This document shows, piece after piece, positions 40,501 through 46,439 of a stretch of DNA of 64,000 bases. The notes beneath the pieces are model-generated. The model was not told the origin of the DNA, made no database searches, and saw nothing but the letters and a program-made list of their open reading frames with translations. Source of the stretch: Candidatus Pantoea varia (lineage in GTDB: Bacteria > Pseudomonadota > Gammaproteobacteria > Enterobacterales > Enterobacteriaceae); the NCBI RefSeq assembly GCF_900115075.1, contig NZ_FOVG01000001.1:682001-746000 (forward strand), in the 5' to 3' direction. A program made the translations under genes and the position numbers. How positions within the stretch are numbered: position 1 is the first letter of the stretch; the number at the start of each line of letters is the position of its first letter.

Positions 40501-40796
40501 AGAACCCTTTCCCGCGTGATCTGAATGAAAAAGTTGTGTGGAATCAGATTCGGGCTAATCCAGGTTCTGCAGGAGAACCGCTTAAAGGAATGAATAAGGA
40601 TCCTCGCTTCCCAGCATCTGCAGGCTTCCAGAAAATGGAAGCAAAGCAAAAACTATCTGATGGCTCAACTATAACAGTACATTATCAATATAATTCTATA
40701 ACTGATAAAGCTTATGATATGAAAATAACCACACCTCAGAGAAGTGTTAATGACCCTGCAAAGGTGATTGATTCTATTAAGGATGCTGTTAAATGA
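28527..40796 (+). CDS. cdiA: CdiA contact-dependent inhibition toxin / filamentous haemagglutinin
   Basis: This 4089-residue TpsA effector has a signal peptide (about 1-34) and a TPS secretion domain (about 40-260) with NPYGITCNGCGFINTP. A very long FHA-1 repeat region of degenerate DNSGxLxGxxLxL-type repeats runs to about 1830. An AT-rich atypical block follows at about 1830-2030, then FHA-2 repeats with AGGDL/AGxDLxLQAG motifs to about 3600. The pretoxin domain (AAQAISGLFAGLAGGNVSGA) ends in VENN at 3846-3849. The last 240 residues form the variable toxin (CdiA-CT), ending near HYQYNSITDKAYDMKI. The toxin family is not recognised with confidence. The stop overlaps the immunity gene by 4 bp. 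Confidence 0.93.
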   Translation: MDDQLTLSLPRRLLSYLICSLIAFQPLLPAFSAAIAPVTPGTKVDAAGNGVPVINIATPNAAGLSHNQYQNYNVGQEGLILNNATGRLTQTQLGGLVQNNPNLKAGQEARAIINEVVGANRSQLQGYTEVAGKAANVMVANPYGITCNGCGFINTPNVTLTTGKPQLDAQGNLQSLEVTKGAISIEGKGLDGSQADAVSIIARATEINAGIHARDLNVTLGANRVGADGSVTPIAGDGAAPLVAVDTGALGGMYANRIHLVSSENGVGVNLGNLNARQGDMVLDAQGRLSINNSLTSGTLTAKGSSIALQGEHKAGGNVALTAQQDIALNAATLGSDASLDLNSQGSITLKGSSVKAGQNVRLSSGSLSVDNSSSGSAGDAMQLSATSQLDNAGQLAAAKTLDIQAAQIANSGSLASNGDVQVRTNTLQQNGKLLAQGKNTVVVSGLLNNRDEISGGSLNIQSGTLDNSGKLIGQRLQIDAPILNNSGGMVSNGDVVINSDTLQQNGSISAQGDAQLTARSWLENQGALSSQNALILNSAQLHNSGSLIAPNLTLTAGQISNGGLVQGNTLLALHTGQLDNLAAGTISSDNDFALDLPQLNNSGLITSGKTLDITGDQLNNSGEINAASLSTTLKNLHNQQGGKLLADDRLWLQGDALTNQGTLAAGTLNSEVSQVSNSGTVQGDTALSLQGSALSNSGTLLSAGQLSVKQQTLDNSGLMQGKQLTVNADRWQNSGNALSETDADLHSDTLDNSGKILGQQGIALKANRTDNSGWLIAKALTLRGDLINSGLIQGNQQITLEGNQLDNQQGGQLLSDGTLNGDVASLNNRGAMQADQMVLNAQALQNSGTVRAGKALTAQVGGVLDNSGSLIGQQQMNLQAVEIDNKGTLAADNLSLHAPTLSNAGLLQGNSTLTLDHQQIHNLHDGQLIAGGPLTLTSDQLDNDGLLQVNGKFSVNGNRLNNSGRLLSDDLNLQMADTLTNSGTGQIVTAHQADLQAQTLSNSGQIAAGQLSASGNTLENSGLLQGDTLVDLGFAQTLNHNNGQLLSGDRLIVKGGSATNDGSWQGQQLDITLDSLNNRGSINGISALRGNIASDLINSGTLVSQGNSDLNATTLRNSGKIMADQLGLQGTSLNNDGLLQGNTALTAQADNITQSASGKTLSGGTLTLNAGQLNTQGTLQGEQATVNADNWLHQGSLLGSKELNASIINELHNTGSLMSQDTAQVTANTLNNSGSLLSEGAMVLNGAALNNSGSVQGKTLILSPASVINQGSLIGLQALTLAAAPQVAGRMLLRALAAPSRQLINNQGGSLLTQGTLNINGDDVVNNGSWQGQQILLNARQLTNNGAIQSADALQLILAERLDAGAGSKISANGTAALQALTLTNQGEWIARNLTLRGDTLNNNGAVTGVEALTVGLNGALTQQQDKTLLSAGRLTVQSSSLNNAGRVQGGDLQITSGAVDNNGRLQGDNSLLVNAGGRITNGGNGAMITQNALTLTGPELFNYGLIQGNGNGVATITGLTQNEGRWLSGGAQTLTTPQLNNNGWLQASQLILNATNASNNGTLLADGQGTLTGNGFSNQGTVQGGNLEVNYQQVNNSGTLLGNNRLSVMGAQVNQQSSGRLFSGGDLLVHSNGFDQRGQVVALGDATLEIANGFTGRDVLAAGGRLTVSSNGAIDNQGTMQGGALTLSAGGDLTNNGQLTTGAGDSALSGNRIAMNGNGSLQGGGNINLASRSDITLDGFTGTLGSLTLSAPGSIVNNALLYAAGNLSLFANSIRNQRADMLAGGSMWLQGDAAGNANGEVINNSGTIETQNGDITINTGHLLNTRDGLSTSTSIQKSPDLPSWLGKQTVYIRLGALKADELGLYTKHVRSGGSQGKGNGSDDDHFYLAPNAKGAVQKYLTNTIFNHVNANGGSGRISSNRGLRISAEKLENLASDILANSDIVLSGNQLNNKSFQDGQQNEYTTYKYSGNIGGKFTKNIDLAFFDPKSQRCCFRENSTGTQVKYELTGQPTIEDVGPGQLYRAVIQAGGNVSANFSGDISNTNTTANAGWSGNTLSAPALRGLTAAGAAGAQSHQQLATADKVAINTPQWRDQLQNALQQVNGAGALESASQGSAPLTQYTAAGKNNAALGKAVNLTNAALGPASLRNYKAAEVDISAYPLPSGENGYFVASNTNSRYLITVNPKLNGLGQLDQSLFGELNARLGKQPATTPLQETRPQYTDENAFLGSSYMLSRLNLKPDYDYRFLGDAAFDTRYVSNAVLNQTGNRYINGLGSDLAQMRYLMDNAAAAQQSLGLEFGVSLSAGQLASLDKSMVWWEATTINGETVMVPKLYLSTKDVEVRDGSVIAGNNVTLKGGNITNTSSSVMAKNDLTIDSQNTISNLNAGLLHAGGDLQLSALNDINNVSATISGKKVALESVNGDINNLTTSQLWHLDADNGKGAKKSYTETLSGPTASITSLDSLSLKAGNDIAVTGANLKAGGDLLLNAWNDIAITGNQNVTGTSQSGFGNRWQKIDPTSTNTVNTVGSQIAAGGNMAMQAGHDLTVTASNISAGKNAALAAGNDLNLNSATTSQNDVNGKRETHSTGLDRTTLTSGGDLALQAGRDLNSQAAGIAADKDVTLQAGRDVNLLAAETGSGNSYKSGKKVEINESVRQQGTEIASGGSTRLLAGNDITSQAAIVTAKKDLALQAGHDVNITTATESDYAYREETKTKKGFLKKTTTHTIQENSDTREKASQLSGNTVSVIAGNDLTVQGSSVAGDKGVALSAGNDLNIVTATNTQSTYSMKEVKKSGLMGGGLGLSYGKQSAKSERNGDQVTQSDARSLVGAGNGVVSMTAGNNALIKGSDVIAGGQNGEISVTAKNIAIVAGQDQVREAAKQNSKSSGFGLSLNLTPLDTVRNLRDIMNNNSSVYEQMKQTGNELGASSLDSPAPGLTYGRSGSKVRQNSESIYQSGSTLNTTGNLLLKARGDSDTHTGNILVEGSSLNAGARASLDATRNIDITTASDSQKAASSSSSKSWSATTSASIGALARSGGGSPNNGSAGTNYGSKNNQMSGDSSMLLQHTSAITAGSVDVTSHKGDIAVSGSTLTGTTGVSLNAEQGKISVVAGQDRQQASASGSDHAIGDLGGDGYSGTVGVGHNSWKNANTGTQQNTVRSGIVSTLGNVSVNAGKDINLQGADVYAGNSLSVNGENIHLDPSKDTHDGSSSSKSSQYGITAQVSGYGVSMVQAADKLAQSHKQSDDPRLQAIYAAQAAMTALSAYNQNTAAVKVTVSATVGSSHQSVEQKSTQQSGSVLKAGGDVAITAKQDITGEGVKISGDNVSLNAGRDIALNSAVDTSNQQSGSGGSKYGVGVGFGLGGSQNGLSLELAASQSSANGNGNSITHHNSEVSAAGDLTVKAGQDVTLNGANLNGNRVDLNAGRNLEIASQQDRASYDSHQSSSGFSASICIPPICAGVPVQGSASMSGSKIYNDFDSVQQQSGISAGDGGYNIYVGNHTQLDGAIIASSATPDKNHLSTGTLGWTDIENHANTGGNGFSAAVSGSMGKTTRPASDSFINNMPKSGQSQPSGGKSLPMGTLQQTKDRASSTTYSAISPGTIEIRNPDAQKQDVSQISRDTAAAENVLKDKFDEQKAEGSLAIQREMAVLGQQAIQQTFDALKKQEKEQERNRLKNDAAFNKLSEADQKKALDKIDQNVEEKYGIGSDLQIAAQAISGLFAGLAGGNVSGAVAAGAAPLLAQMVKQVSQGNEPMRMLLHTLASGLIAKAQGGSAIGGAAGGLTAGMLSYNDKLSHLLFGKEVSELSADDKMLIANIVTLAGATVGGAVDGSAGVGSGAFASRTEVENNYLSDTDITSFTEKYANAKTNEERDQLVADLKKLDAEKQGKALATAIPIREQKAELEKLKVLKALPDCNTQCQQLVTYSISELEPVANNTELHKNNLRKAVLAGVIFGLTVEKPTVNNPISRLTREQQQLIERAEFTTTAKGIQNPFPRDLNEKVVWNQIRANPGSAGEPLKGMNKDPRFPASAGFQKMEAKQKLSDGSTITVHYQYNSITDKAYDMKITTPQRSVNDPAKVIDSIKDAVK

Positions 40797-41095
40797 AAAT
40801 TGAAGAAAACGACGGAACACGAATAGATGTCTATGCCATTTACTGGATTAAAGGCAAAACCTATTTCTATGGTTTAGTAAAAGATTATGGCTTATCTGTG
40901 TTTAAAGCAGATAAAGTAAACATCGTTGATCCTACAATGTCAGGTGATTTTATTTTTTTTGAAGATGGTGTGTTTTTTAAACCACTCATCGCAGAAAGAA
41001 TATTGGATGATCTTGTCGAGGGCGATCCAAAGATTTACAAGCGTTTTATTGAAATTCTAAAAGCTGAAAATCAAATAGAGCCAGACTTTTACTGA
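40793..41095 (+). CDS. cdiI: CdiI, cognate immunity protein of CdiA-CT
   Basis: This 100-residue acidic cytosolic protein starts within the cdiA stop (ATGA overlap), the standard position of the immunity gene. It contains a YAIYWIKGKTYFYGLVKDYG segment and no membrane helix, so it probably neutralises the toxin by direct binding. The gene is AT-rich relative to cdiA, typical of exchanged toxin-immunity cassettes. A weak AAAATCCC/GGGATTTT hairpin follows at about 41099-41130. The family is not recognised; the assignment is positional. Confidence 0.8.
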   Translation: MKIEENDGTRIDVYAIYWIKGKTYFYGLVKDYGLSVFKADKVNIVDPTMSGDFIFFEDGVFFKPLIAERILDDLVEGDPKIYKRFIEILKAENQIEPDFY

Positions 41096-41150
41096 CATCA
41101 AAATCCCAGCTCTAGCTACAGGGATTTTAATTTATAATCAGCTCATTACG

Positions 41151-41465
41151 TTAAAGCGGCAGCCACTCCACAGTTCTCTCCGGAAGCTTCCGTGGCCGCT
41201 TCTGCGGCGTGGCGATCACCTTAATAAATTCCGCAATCTGCCGTTGCTTGCGGGCAGCGAGTTTTTTACAGGCCTTACAGAGGGCCGTCCCGGCCCTTGT
41301 GGCTGAGCCAGCCCGCGCCCGGCGGATGCTTCTCCGGCCTGTGAACCGTGGAAGCATCTGATGTAAACCGGTAATGACAGAAGCGGCAGCGCTGGTAAAA
41401 TGCGCAGGCGCAGCGCCACGGCCGGGTGCTAGCGTGTTACGGGCCAGAAAAGCGCGTCGGGACAA
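41151..41465 (-). pseudogene. Remnant of a SymE-like toxin gene (C-terminal tail)
   Basis: The minus strand holds a frame whose end (ALCKACKKLAARKQRQIAEF, then IKVIATPQKRP) resembles the C-terminal tail of SymE toxins (LSARKQKQVQAFIGVIA in E. coli). The SymE AbrB-like core is not recognisable upstream in the same frame, so it looks like a fragment. The patch is GC-richer than the immunity genes on either side. The SymE link rests on tail similarity alone. Confidence 0.4.
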
Positions 41466-41508
41466 ATATCACCGGGCATCACCGGGCAGCAGGGAAACCC
41501 GGTTATAA

Positions 41509-41634
41509 CTTACGGAAAGTACAAGGAAAAATTTTGGTGAACCGGGGGGTGGCGTTCAAATATTACCTAATATGCAAGAGCGAGTGAATGTTGATTGGCT
41601 GGTAAAAAATGGATATCTACTGGAGATAAATTAA
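41509..41634 (+). pseudogene. Displaced toxin tail resembling a TNT (NAD+ glycohydrolase) domain
   Basis: An open stretch without a start codon encodes about 40 residues containing FGEPGGGVQILPN and ending VDWLVKNGYLLEIN. The PGGGxQ ... LxxxGYL pattern is what is expected at the C-terminus of TNT/DUF4237 toxin domains. It ends 2 bp before the ATG of an immunity-like gene, exactly where a toxin tail should be. The rest of the toxin is missing. Family assignment is by pattern recall and needs a profile search. Confidence 0.5.
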
Positions 41635-41636
41635 TT

Positions 41637-42056
41637 ATGCTGCTTTCTTTCTCTGAGATACAAAAAAAAGTCAACGATCTAGGAAAGAGTGTGGGAATTC
41701 CTGAAAGTGATTTGCACATTTTCTCACCATCACCTGGTGATGGCAGGCCACATATTTCCTATGATGGTGGGTTGTGCAATTATATATATGCAGAGAGAGG
41801 AGTTGAGTTTTTTAGAAAAACAACGAGTTCAAAAGATGAGTTGTTTTATTGGATTATGTCTGACTTTATTTATAAAGTTGCCTTTCAATATGAACTGGAA
41901 AATCGTGTTGAAAACAGAGATGGGCGGCGAGTTGCATTTAATAAGGTACTTGATCTTATGGGGATCATTAGTGATGAGTGGAGATTGAAGGCTCAGAATG
42001 AAATTGATGATATCCTCGCTAAAAATCCGTATACCGATACTCTTAAATTAAAGTAA
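41637..42056 (+). CDS. Orphan immunity protein, Imm63-like
   Basis: This 139-residue cytosolic protein carries a pattern I associate with the Imm63 family: DGRPHISYDGG near the N-terminus, a Y..AERGVEF strand, FYWIMSDFIYKVAFQYELENR, a DGRR motif, and a C-terminal EIDDILAKNPY. It directly follows a TNT-like toxin remnant. It probably protects against a toxin that the cell no longer encodes completely, a usual trait of orphan cdiI genes. The start at 41637 has GGAG about 11 bp upstream. Confidence 0.65.
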   Translation: MLLSFSEIQKKVNDLGKSVGIPESDLHIFSPSPGDGRPHISYDGGLCNYIYAERGVEFFRKTTSSKDELFYWIMSDFIYKVAFQYELENRVENRDGRRVAFNKVLDLMGIISDEWRLKAQNEIDDILAKNPYTDTLKLK

Positions 42057-42057
42057 C

Positions 42058-42086
42058 AAAATCCCGGCCAACTGGCCGGGATTTTT
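42058..42086 (+). terminator. Terminator after the Imm63-like gene
   Basis: AAAATCCCGGCC AACT GGCCGGGATTTTT is a perfect intrinsic terminator directly after the stop codon. A related ACCCCGGCAAATGGCCAGGGTT stretch follows the next immunity gene near 44329. Confidence 0.9.
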
Positions 42087-42109
42087 GCTTCTACGCCTTA
42101 AATCCTTCT

Positions 42110-42250
42110 CACCTCTCGCCGCTGCAGCGGGATCACACTGGGTGCGGCGGTGATCTTCAGTTATTCTATGTCGGTGATCGTCGACTCGATGAGCGAGTCG
42201 ACGCCGATAATCAACTCACCGTTCTGCCGTACCCAATCAGCTCACTAATC
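42110..42250 (-). pseudogene. Remnant duplicated downstream of each orphan immunity gene
   Basis: On the minus strand this encodes WVRQNGELIIGVDSL and, after a frame break, LKITAAPSVIPLQRREV. The same two segments (NGEVIIGSYWLTES, then LEVTAAPGVLRLQQREV) occur at 44365-44540 in the same position relative to the next immunity gene. Both copies have stops or frameshifts. Function is unknown; it marks duplication of the whole downstream unit. Confidence 0.45.
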
Positions 42251-42284
42251 CTGGTGGTGTTAGCTAGCCTCGCAAAGGGCGTAA

Positions 42285-43912
42285 GTGGCATCATCGCTGC
42301 CGATGGGCACGCTGCAGCAGACGAAAGACCTTGCCAGTTCAACCACCTACAGCGCTATCTCGCCGGGAACGATAGAGATCCGTAATCCGGATGCGCAGAA
42401 GCAGGACGTGTCCCAAATCAGCCGCGACACCGCTGCGGCGGAGAATGTGCTGAAAGATAAGTTTGATGTGCAAAAAGCAGAAGGCAGCCTTGCCATCCAG
42501 CGTGAAATGGCCGTACTCGGACAGCAGGGGATTCAGCAGACCTTTGATGCGCTGAAGAAGCAGGAGAAGGAGCAGGAGAGAAACAGGCTTAAAAACGATG
42601 CTGCGTTCAATAAGCTTTCAGAAGCGGATCAGAAAAAAGCACTCGATAAAATCGATCAGAATGTTGAAGAGAAGTACGGTATCGCGTCGGACCTGCAGAT
42701 TGCTGCGCAGGCTATCAGCGGGCTGTTTGCCGGGCTTGCGGGCGGTAACGTCAGCGGCGCGGTGGCAGCAGGTGTAGCTCCATTGCTGGCGCAGATGGTC
42801 AGGCAGGTATCGCAGGGCAACGAACCAATGCGCGTCCTGTTGCACACGCTGGCATCAGGGCTGATTGCTCAAGCGCAGGGTGGTAGCGCCATTGGCGGCG
42901 CGGCGGGTGGCCTGACTGCAGGGATGCTCAGCTATAACGACGCGCTCAGTCACCTGCTATACGGCAAGGATGCTTCGGAACTGTCAGCTGATGACAGAAT
43001 GCTGATTGCCAACATTGTCACGCTGGCGGGCGCAACTGCGGGCGGTGCGGTTGATGGCAGCGCTGGGGTGGGTAGTGGGACGTTTGCGGGCCAGATAGAG
43101 GTGGAGAATAACTCGCTGTCCGGCGACAAAGCCCGGGAGTCTGTTCAGCAGATTGCTGGAAATATGAAGGATCAGGTCAGGAACAAGCTTGGCGAAGGTA
43201 CACTCTCTGCTATCTTTAACAGCATTATTGGTGCGGCGGCGAATACTGGTGATGCTGTATTAGGCGGGGCAGATTACGGTGCTGATGCAGCAATGGCGCT
43301 TACCTCCTGCGCAATGGGTGATAGCTACTGTACCCAGGCATTGAGCGATCTGGCGGATAAAAATCAGGCTGCGGCAGATACGCTGAAAGCTCTGATGAAG
43401 AGGGAAATTTGGGAAGCTGTTGCTGGGCAGGTGAAAGAAGCGGCTCAAGGTAACCAGCTTGCACTGGAAGCAACAGGTAGAATGTTGGCGGGGCTGTTCC
43501 TGCCTGGGAAGAAATTACCTGATGGTTTTGCTGGTAAGGCTGAGTCTATTGCTGCTGATATAGGTAAAACTGGAACTGTATTTGATTCCATAAAAGGAAC
43601 CCAACCTGTTTATCCAGGTTCTGTCATACCGAAATCTTTTGAAATGACACTGCCTAACGGTCAAAAAGTGTGGGTACATGGGAATGCTACAGAACACATG
43701 GCAGAATATGCTGTATCTAAAGCCTTAACAAATACGCCAGAAGCAGTCAGACAGAACTTAGAAGTTTTCAAGCTGCGTTAGATACCGCGACTAAGAACGG
43801 TATGTCATATGGGCGTATAACAGTCGATGGCTGGCAACTGGAAATCAAACCTCCGCGCGCTGCTGGTGAGTTGCCAACAGTCATTCACGCTCGTTATCTG
43901 GGAGCAAATTAA
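42285..43912 (+). pseudogene. Displaced cdiA 3' module with a second toxin, frameshifted near its end
   Basis: From 42294 to about 43109 this is an ungapped near-copy of cdiA 39255-40070 (offset 3039), covering the pretoxin domain and VENN (residues 273-276 from a GTG at 42285). After VENN the sequence is different: a helical region and a toxin-like end with IPKSFEMTLPNGQKVWVHGN and ATEHMAEYAV. The main frame stops at 43781. The next frame continues with AALDTATKNGMSYGRITVDG and IKPPRAAGELPTVIHARY to a stop at 43910-43912, directly before the immunity start, so a 1-nt deletion near 43764 probably splits the toxin. It has no signal or TPS domain and can only be expressed by recombination onto cdiA. 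Confidence 0.8.
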
Positions 43913-44296
43913 GTGGATATAGAAATTACAAGTCCGATCAATATCAGGTTGGACGTAATAGAACTTGATGAACATATTCCATCGTTGAAATTTAACTTTG
44001 AAATTCAAGTAGATAAATTCAGTTATAGCTTGAATGTCAGTTCTAATGCATGGCTTGAATGCCAATGCTTGGATGAATTTATCGACAATATGCGGAATGG
44101 TGATATAGCTCATCTTAAAGATATGAATGGATGTTTTGAGTTGATTTTAAATCCAGTTTTAGGGTGGCTTGAATGGTCATGCGCTAAAGAAGATCTGCAT
44201 GGATACACTACAGTATCAAAAGGCAAAGAAAAGTTAACGGACGATGCGAAGTCTGCAATCTATGCAGCATTTAATGATTATCCTAAATGGTGGTGA
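43913..44296 (+). CDS. Orphan immunity protein of the second CDI module
   Basis: This 127-residue acidic protein has a GTG start that abuts the toxin stop, with GGAG 8 bp upstream. The sequence (WLECQCLDEFIDNMRNGDI, GCFELILNPVLGWLEWSC) looks like a small soluble immunity protein. The family is not firmly recognised. It is intact although its toxin is frameshifted, as expected if immunity to siblings is still selected. Confidence 0.65.
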   Translation: MDIEITSPINIRLDVIELDEHIPSLKFNFEIQVDKFSYSLNVSSNAWLECQCLDEFIDNMRNGDIAHLKDMNGCFELILNPVLGWLEWSCAKEDLHGYTTVSKGKEKLTDDAKSAIYAAFNDYPKWW

Positions 44297-44364
44297 CAGT
44301 TAGATCAGGCCTAAGGTATTAAAACTAGTAACCCCGGCAAATGGCCAGGGTTACTGCATCTAGG

Positions 44365-44700
44365 CCCTAAAAACATTCACTTCCCGCTGCTGCAACCGGA
44401 GTACACCGGGTGCGGCGGTCACTTCCAGTTGTTCAGCGCTGGCAACGCCGGACTCTGTGAGCCAGTAGCTGCCAATAATCACCTCACCGTTCTACTACAC
44501 CAAATCCGCTCCTCAATCTTGCCGGTTCTGGCTGATCTCTCACAGTTCTGCCCAGGTGGCCGCATCGGTGGGGGGGAGTGATCCAAAGAGTGTACTGCTA
44601 AAGCGTCAGTTGTAACGGGGGGCCGCTGGTAAATCCCAACGCGGCCAACGCGCCGCCTGCCAGTATCAACTCCGGAATTGGCTCAGGGGCAAAGGTATTA
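44365..44700 (-). pseudogene. Broken AbrB/SymE-like gene remnant
   Basis: Minus-strand fragments in different frames read PEPIPELILAGGALAALGF, DAATWAELCERSARTGKIEE, NGEVIIGSYWLTESGVASAE and LEVTAAPGVLRLQQREV, with stops between them. The first fragment resembles the SymE core IPxxxLxGxxLxxxGFxxG. It lies directly downstream of the intact SymE-like gene and shares its end with the remnant at 42110-42250. Function is unknown. Confidence 0.4.
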
Positions 44701-44701
44701 T

Positions 44702-44932
44702 TCATGCGTTTCCCTCCGTGGCGTGAGCGATGCGAATAATCAACTGACCCGGCCCAGTGATCACCTCGATCCGCTGGCCAGTGGTAAAGCTCAGCGCTTC
44801 CAGCCAGCGGCCCTTGATGGTGAGCTGGGGCAGGGGATTCGGCTGGCCCCGATTAGGCCGGTATCCGACTTTGTAATAATGCGCGGCGGTTGTGGACGTG
44901 CGGGTTCCTGACTTATGATGCGTGTCAGCCAT
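44702..44932 (-). CDS. SymE-family type I toxin
   Basis: This 76-residue protein has the SymE/AbrB-like core LPQLTIKGRWLEALSFTTGQ followed by RIEVITGPGQLIIRI, matching E. coli SymE ([20 protein letters not shown]). SymE is an SOS-induced toxin normally repressed by the antisense RNA SymR. This version ends after the core and lacks the E. coli C-terminal tail; such a tail is found alone at 41151-41465. AGGAG precedes the ATG. A GCGGCTGAA/TTCAGCCGC hairpin lies upstream at about 44962-44995, a possible place for an antisense RNA. Confidence 0.7.
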   Translation of the reverse strand: MADTHHKSGTRTSTTAAHYYKVGYRPNRGQPNPLPQLTIKGRWLEALSFTTGQRIEVITGPGQLIIRIAHATEGNA

Positions 44933-45384
44933 AATTAACTCCTACCTAGTTAGTTGTGGTCAGCGGCTGAAACGGGCGGCTACCCGCTTCAGCCGCGCTA
45001 AAAAATTTATCCTTGCGCTCTTCCTGTTCCGTATTCACCTGTTTAAATATACACGTTTCGCCGGGTAAACTCGCTGAAAGCCAGGTAATAAACTGCGAGG
45101 CGTCTCTTAGAAACGGATTGTTTTTCCGGTATGCATTTCACTTACCCCTTCTTCCTGTGGTCTTTTGTAATATCCTTTGCGGGCGGACTTTCATGCTGTG
45201 ATTCCGCGTTAACCCATCTTCAATATGTCTTCCTGATTACGCCCGTATCACAGCCGAAACCAGTATGAAGGTATTTACCTGCTGGTGAATATAGTGGTTG
45301 CACTGAGTGTGTCCGTCAGCGGTAACCCGGCAGTGACAGTCGGTATCTGAGCGGGATCGATCCGCGCTTTGTTAATCAGAGTCA

Positions 45385-45690
45385 CGTTGCTGCAGGCAAA
45401 GACGTCACCCTAAAGTCGGGACGGGAGTCAATCTGCTGGCGGCTGAAACCGGTTCTGGCAATAGCTACAAACCCGGTAAATAGGTTGAGATTAATGAGTT
45501 GGAGCGCCGTAGGCAGTACCGGTGGTAGCGTCACGCTGATCGCCGGTGATAATGCACACATTGGCGGCTCTGATGTCATCGCTAAAAAAGACATCAGCGT
45601 GGTCGGCGGCTCAGTAGATATCGATCCGGCAACGACCATGTCAGCCACCGTCAGGTATATGAGCAGAAGAAAAGCGGCTTAACCCTTCGT
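45385..45690 (+). pseudogene. Degenerate fragment of a cdiA FHA-2 region
   Basis: About 45398-45500 is nearly identical in long stretches to cdiA around 36380-36490 (CTGGCGGCTGAAACCGGTTC is shared), but with a stop (TAG) and deletions. It continues with a GSVTLIAGDNAHIGGSDVIA repeat and ends QVYEQKKSGLTLRG, a typical FHA pattern. It is a decayed piece of a second TpsA gene, with no start or export signal. Confidence 0.7.
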
Positions 45691-45858
45691 GGAATCCACA
45701 CAGATATATACGCAGGTGAGTATCCGGGCATTGCAGGCGGTGCATGCGAGCACGCATCCGGCTGAAAGGCAGGACAGTGAGAAACCGGACAATATGGAGT
45801 AAAGGTGATGATAAGGTATATACTAGGTCAGTACTTAAGCGGAATGGGATAAAGAGTC

Positions 45859-46137
45859 ATGCCTAAAGAAGCGGTGTTCACAATGAAGCTGGAAAATTCG
45901 CTGCGGGAAGACTTCATCGCCGCTGCGAAAGCCAGCGACAGACCGGCCTCGCAGGTGATGCGCGAGCTGATGCGGGAATACATCCGTCGCCAGAGCGAGA
46001 GCCGGGCTTACGATGCTCACCTGGCGCAGAAAGTGGAGAGAGGGCGTCAGGATATACGGGAGGGTAACGTTGTGAGTAATGAGGAGGCTGAAGCGCAGTT
46101 CGCCGCGCGCCGTGCAAAACTGGCGGGGAAAGAGTGA
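45859..46137 (+). CDS. Antitoxin of a type II toxin-antitoxin pair (ribbon-helix-helix)
   Basis: This 92-residue protein has an N-terminal RHH-like DNA-binding segment (FTMKLENSLREDFIAAAKAS, RPASQVMRELMREYI) and a charged C-terminal toxin-neutralising tail. It overlaps the toxin gene by 4 bp (GTGA). The RHH-antitoxin/ParE-toxin order is typical, and autoregulation is expected. Confidence 0.82.
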   Translation: MPKEAVFTMKLENSLREDFIAAAKASDRPASQVMRELMREYIRRQSESRAYDAHLAQKVERGRQDIREGNVVSNEEAEAQFAARRAKLAGKE

Positions 46138-46433
46138 AGGTGCTGTGGGCGCAGGAAGCGCTCAACGACCGTACAGCAATATGGGATTACCTGGCAGAGC
46201 GAAACCCGCTGGCGGCTGCGGAAATGGATGAGCGGTTCAGCGAAGCAGCGGCCATACTGGCAGAGCATCCGCTGATGGGGGTAGCGGGAAAGATAGCAGG
46301 AACCCGCGAACTGATACCCCATGAACATTACCGTCTTGTGTACGAGCTGGATGAAGAAGCCGGAATAGTCTGGGTAGTGACGCTAATCCATACAGCCAGA
46401 TGCTGGCCACCGGTATCGCCGGACAGCCCGTAA
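46134..46433 (+). CDS. RelE/ParE-family toxin
   Basis: This 99-residue protein with a GTG start overlaps the antitoxin stop. The family pattern is clear: LWAQEALNDRTAIWDYLAE, then DERFSEAAAILAEHPLMG, GTRELIPHEHYRLVYELDEE and VVTLIHTARCWP. ParE members poison gyrase while RelE members cleave mRNA; the IHTARxWP ending suggests the ParE/YacB-like branch, but the target is not certain. Confidence 0.85.
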   Translation: MKVLWAQEALNDRTAIWDYLAERNPLAAAEMDERFSEAAAILAEHPLMGVAGKIAGTRELIPHEHYRLVYELDEEAGIVWVVTLIHTARCWPPVSPDSP

Positions 46434-46439
46434 AGTTAG

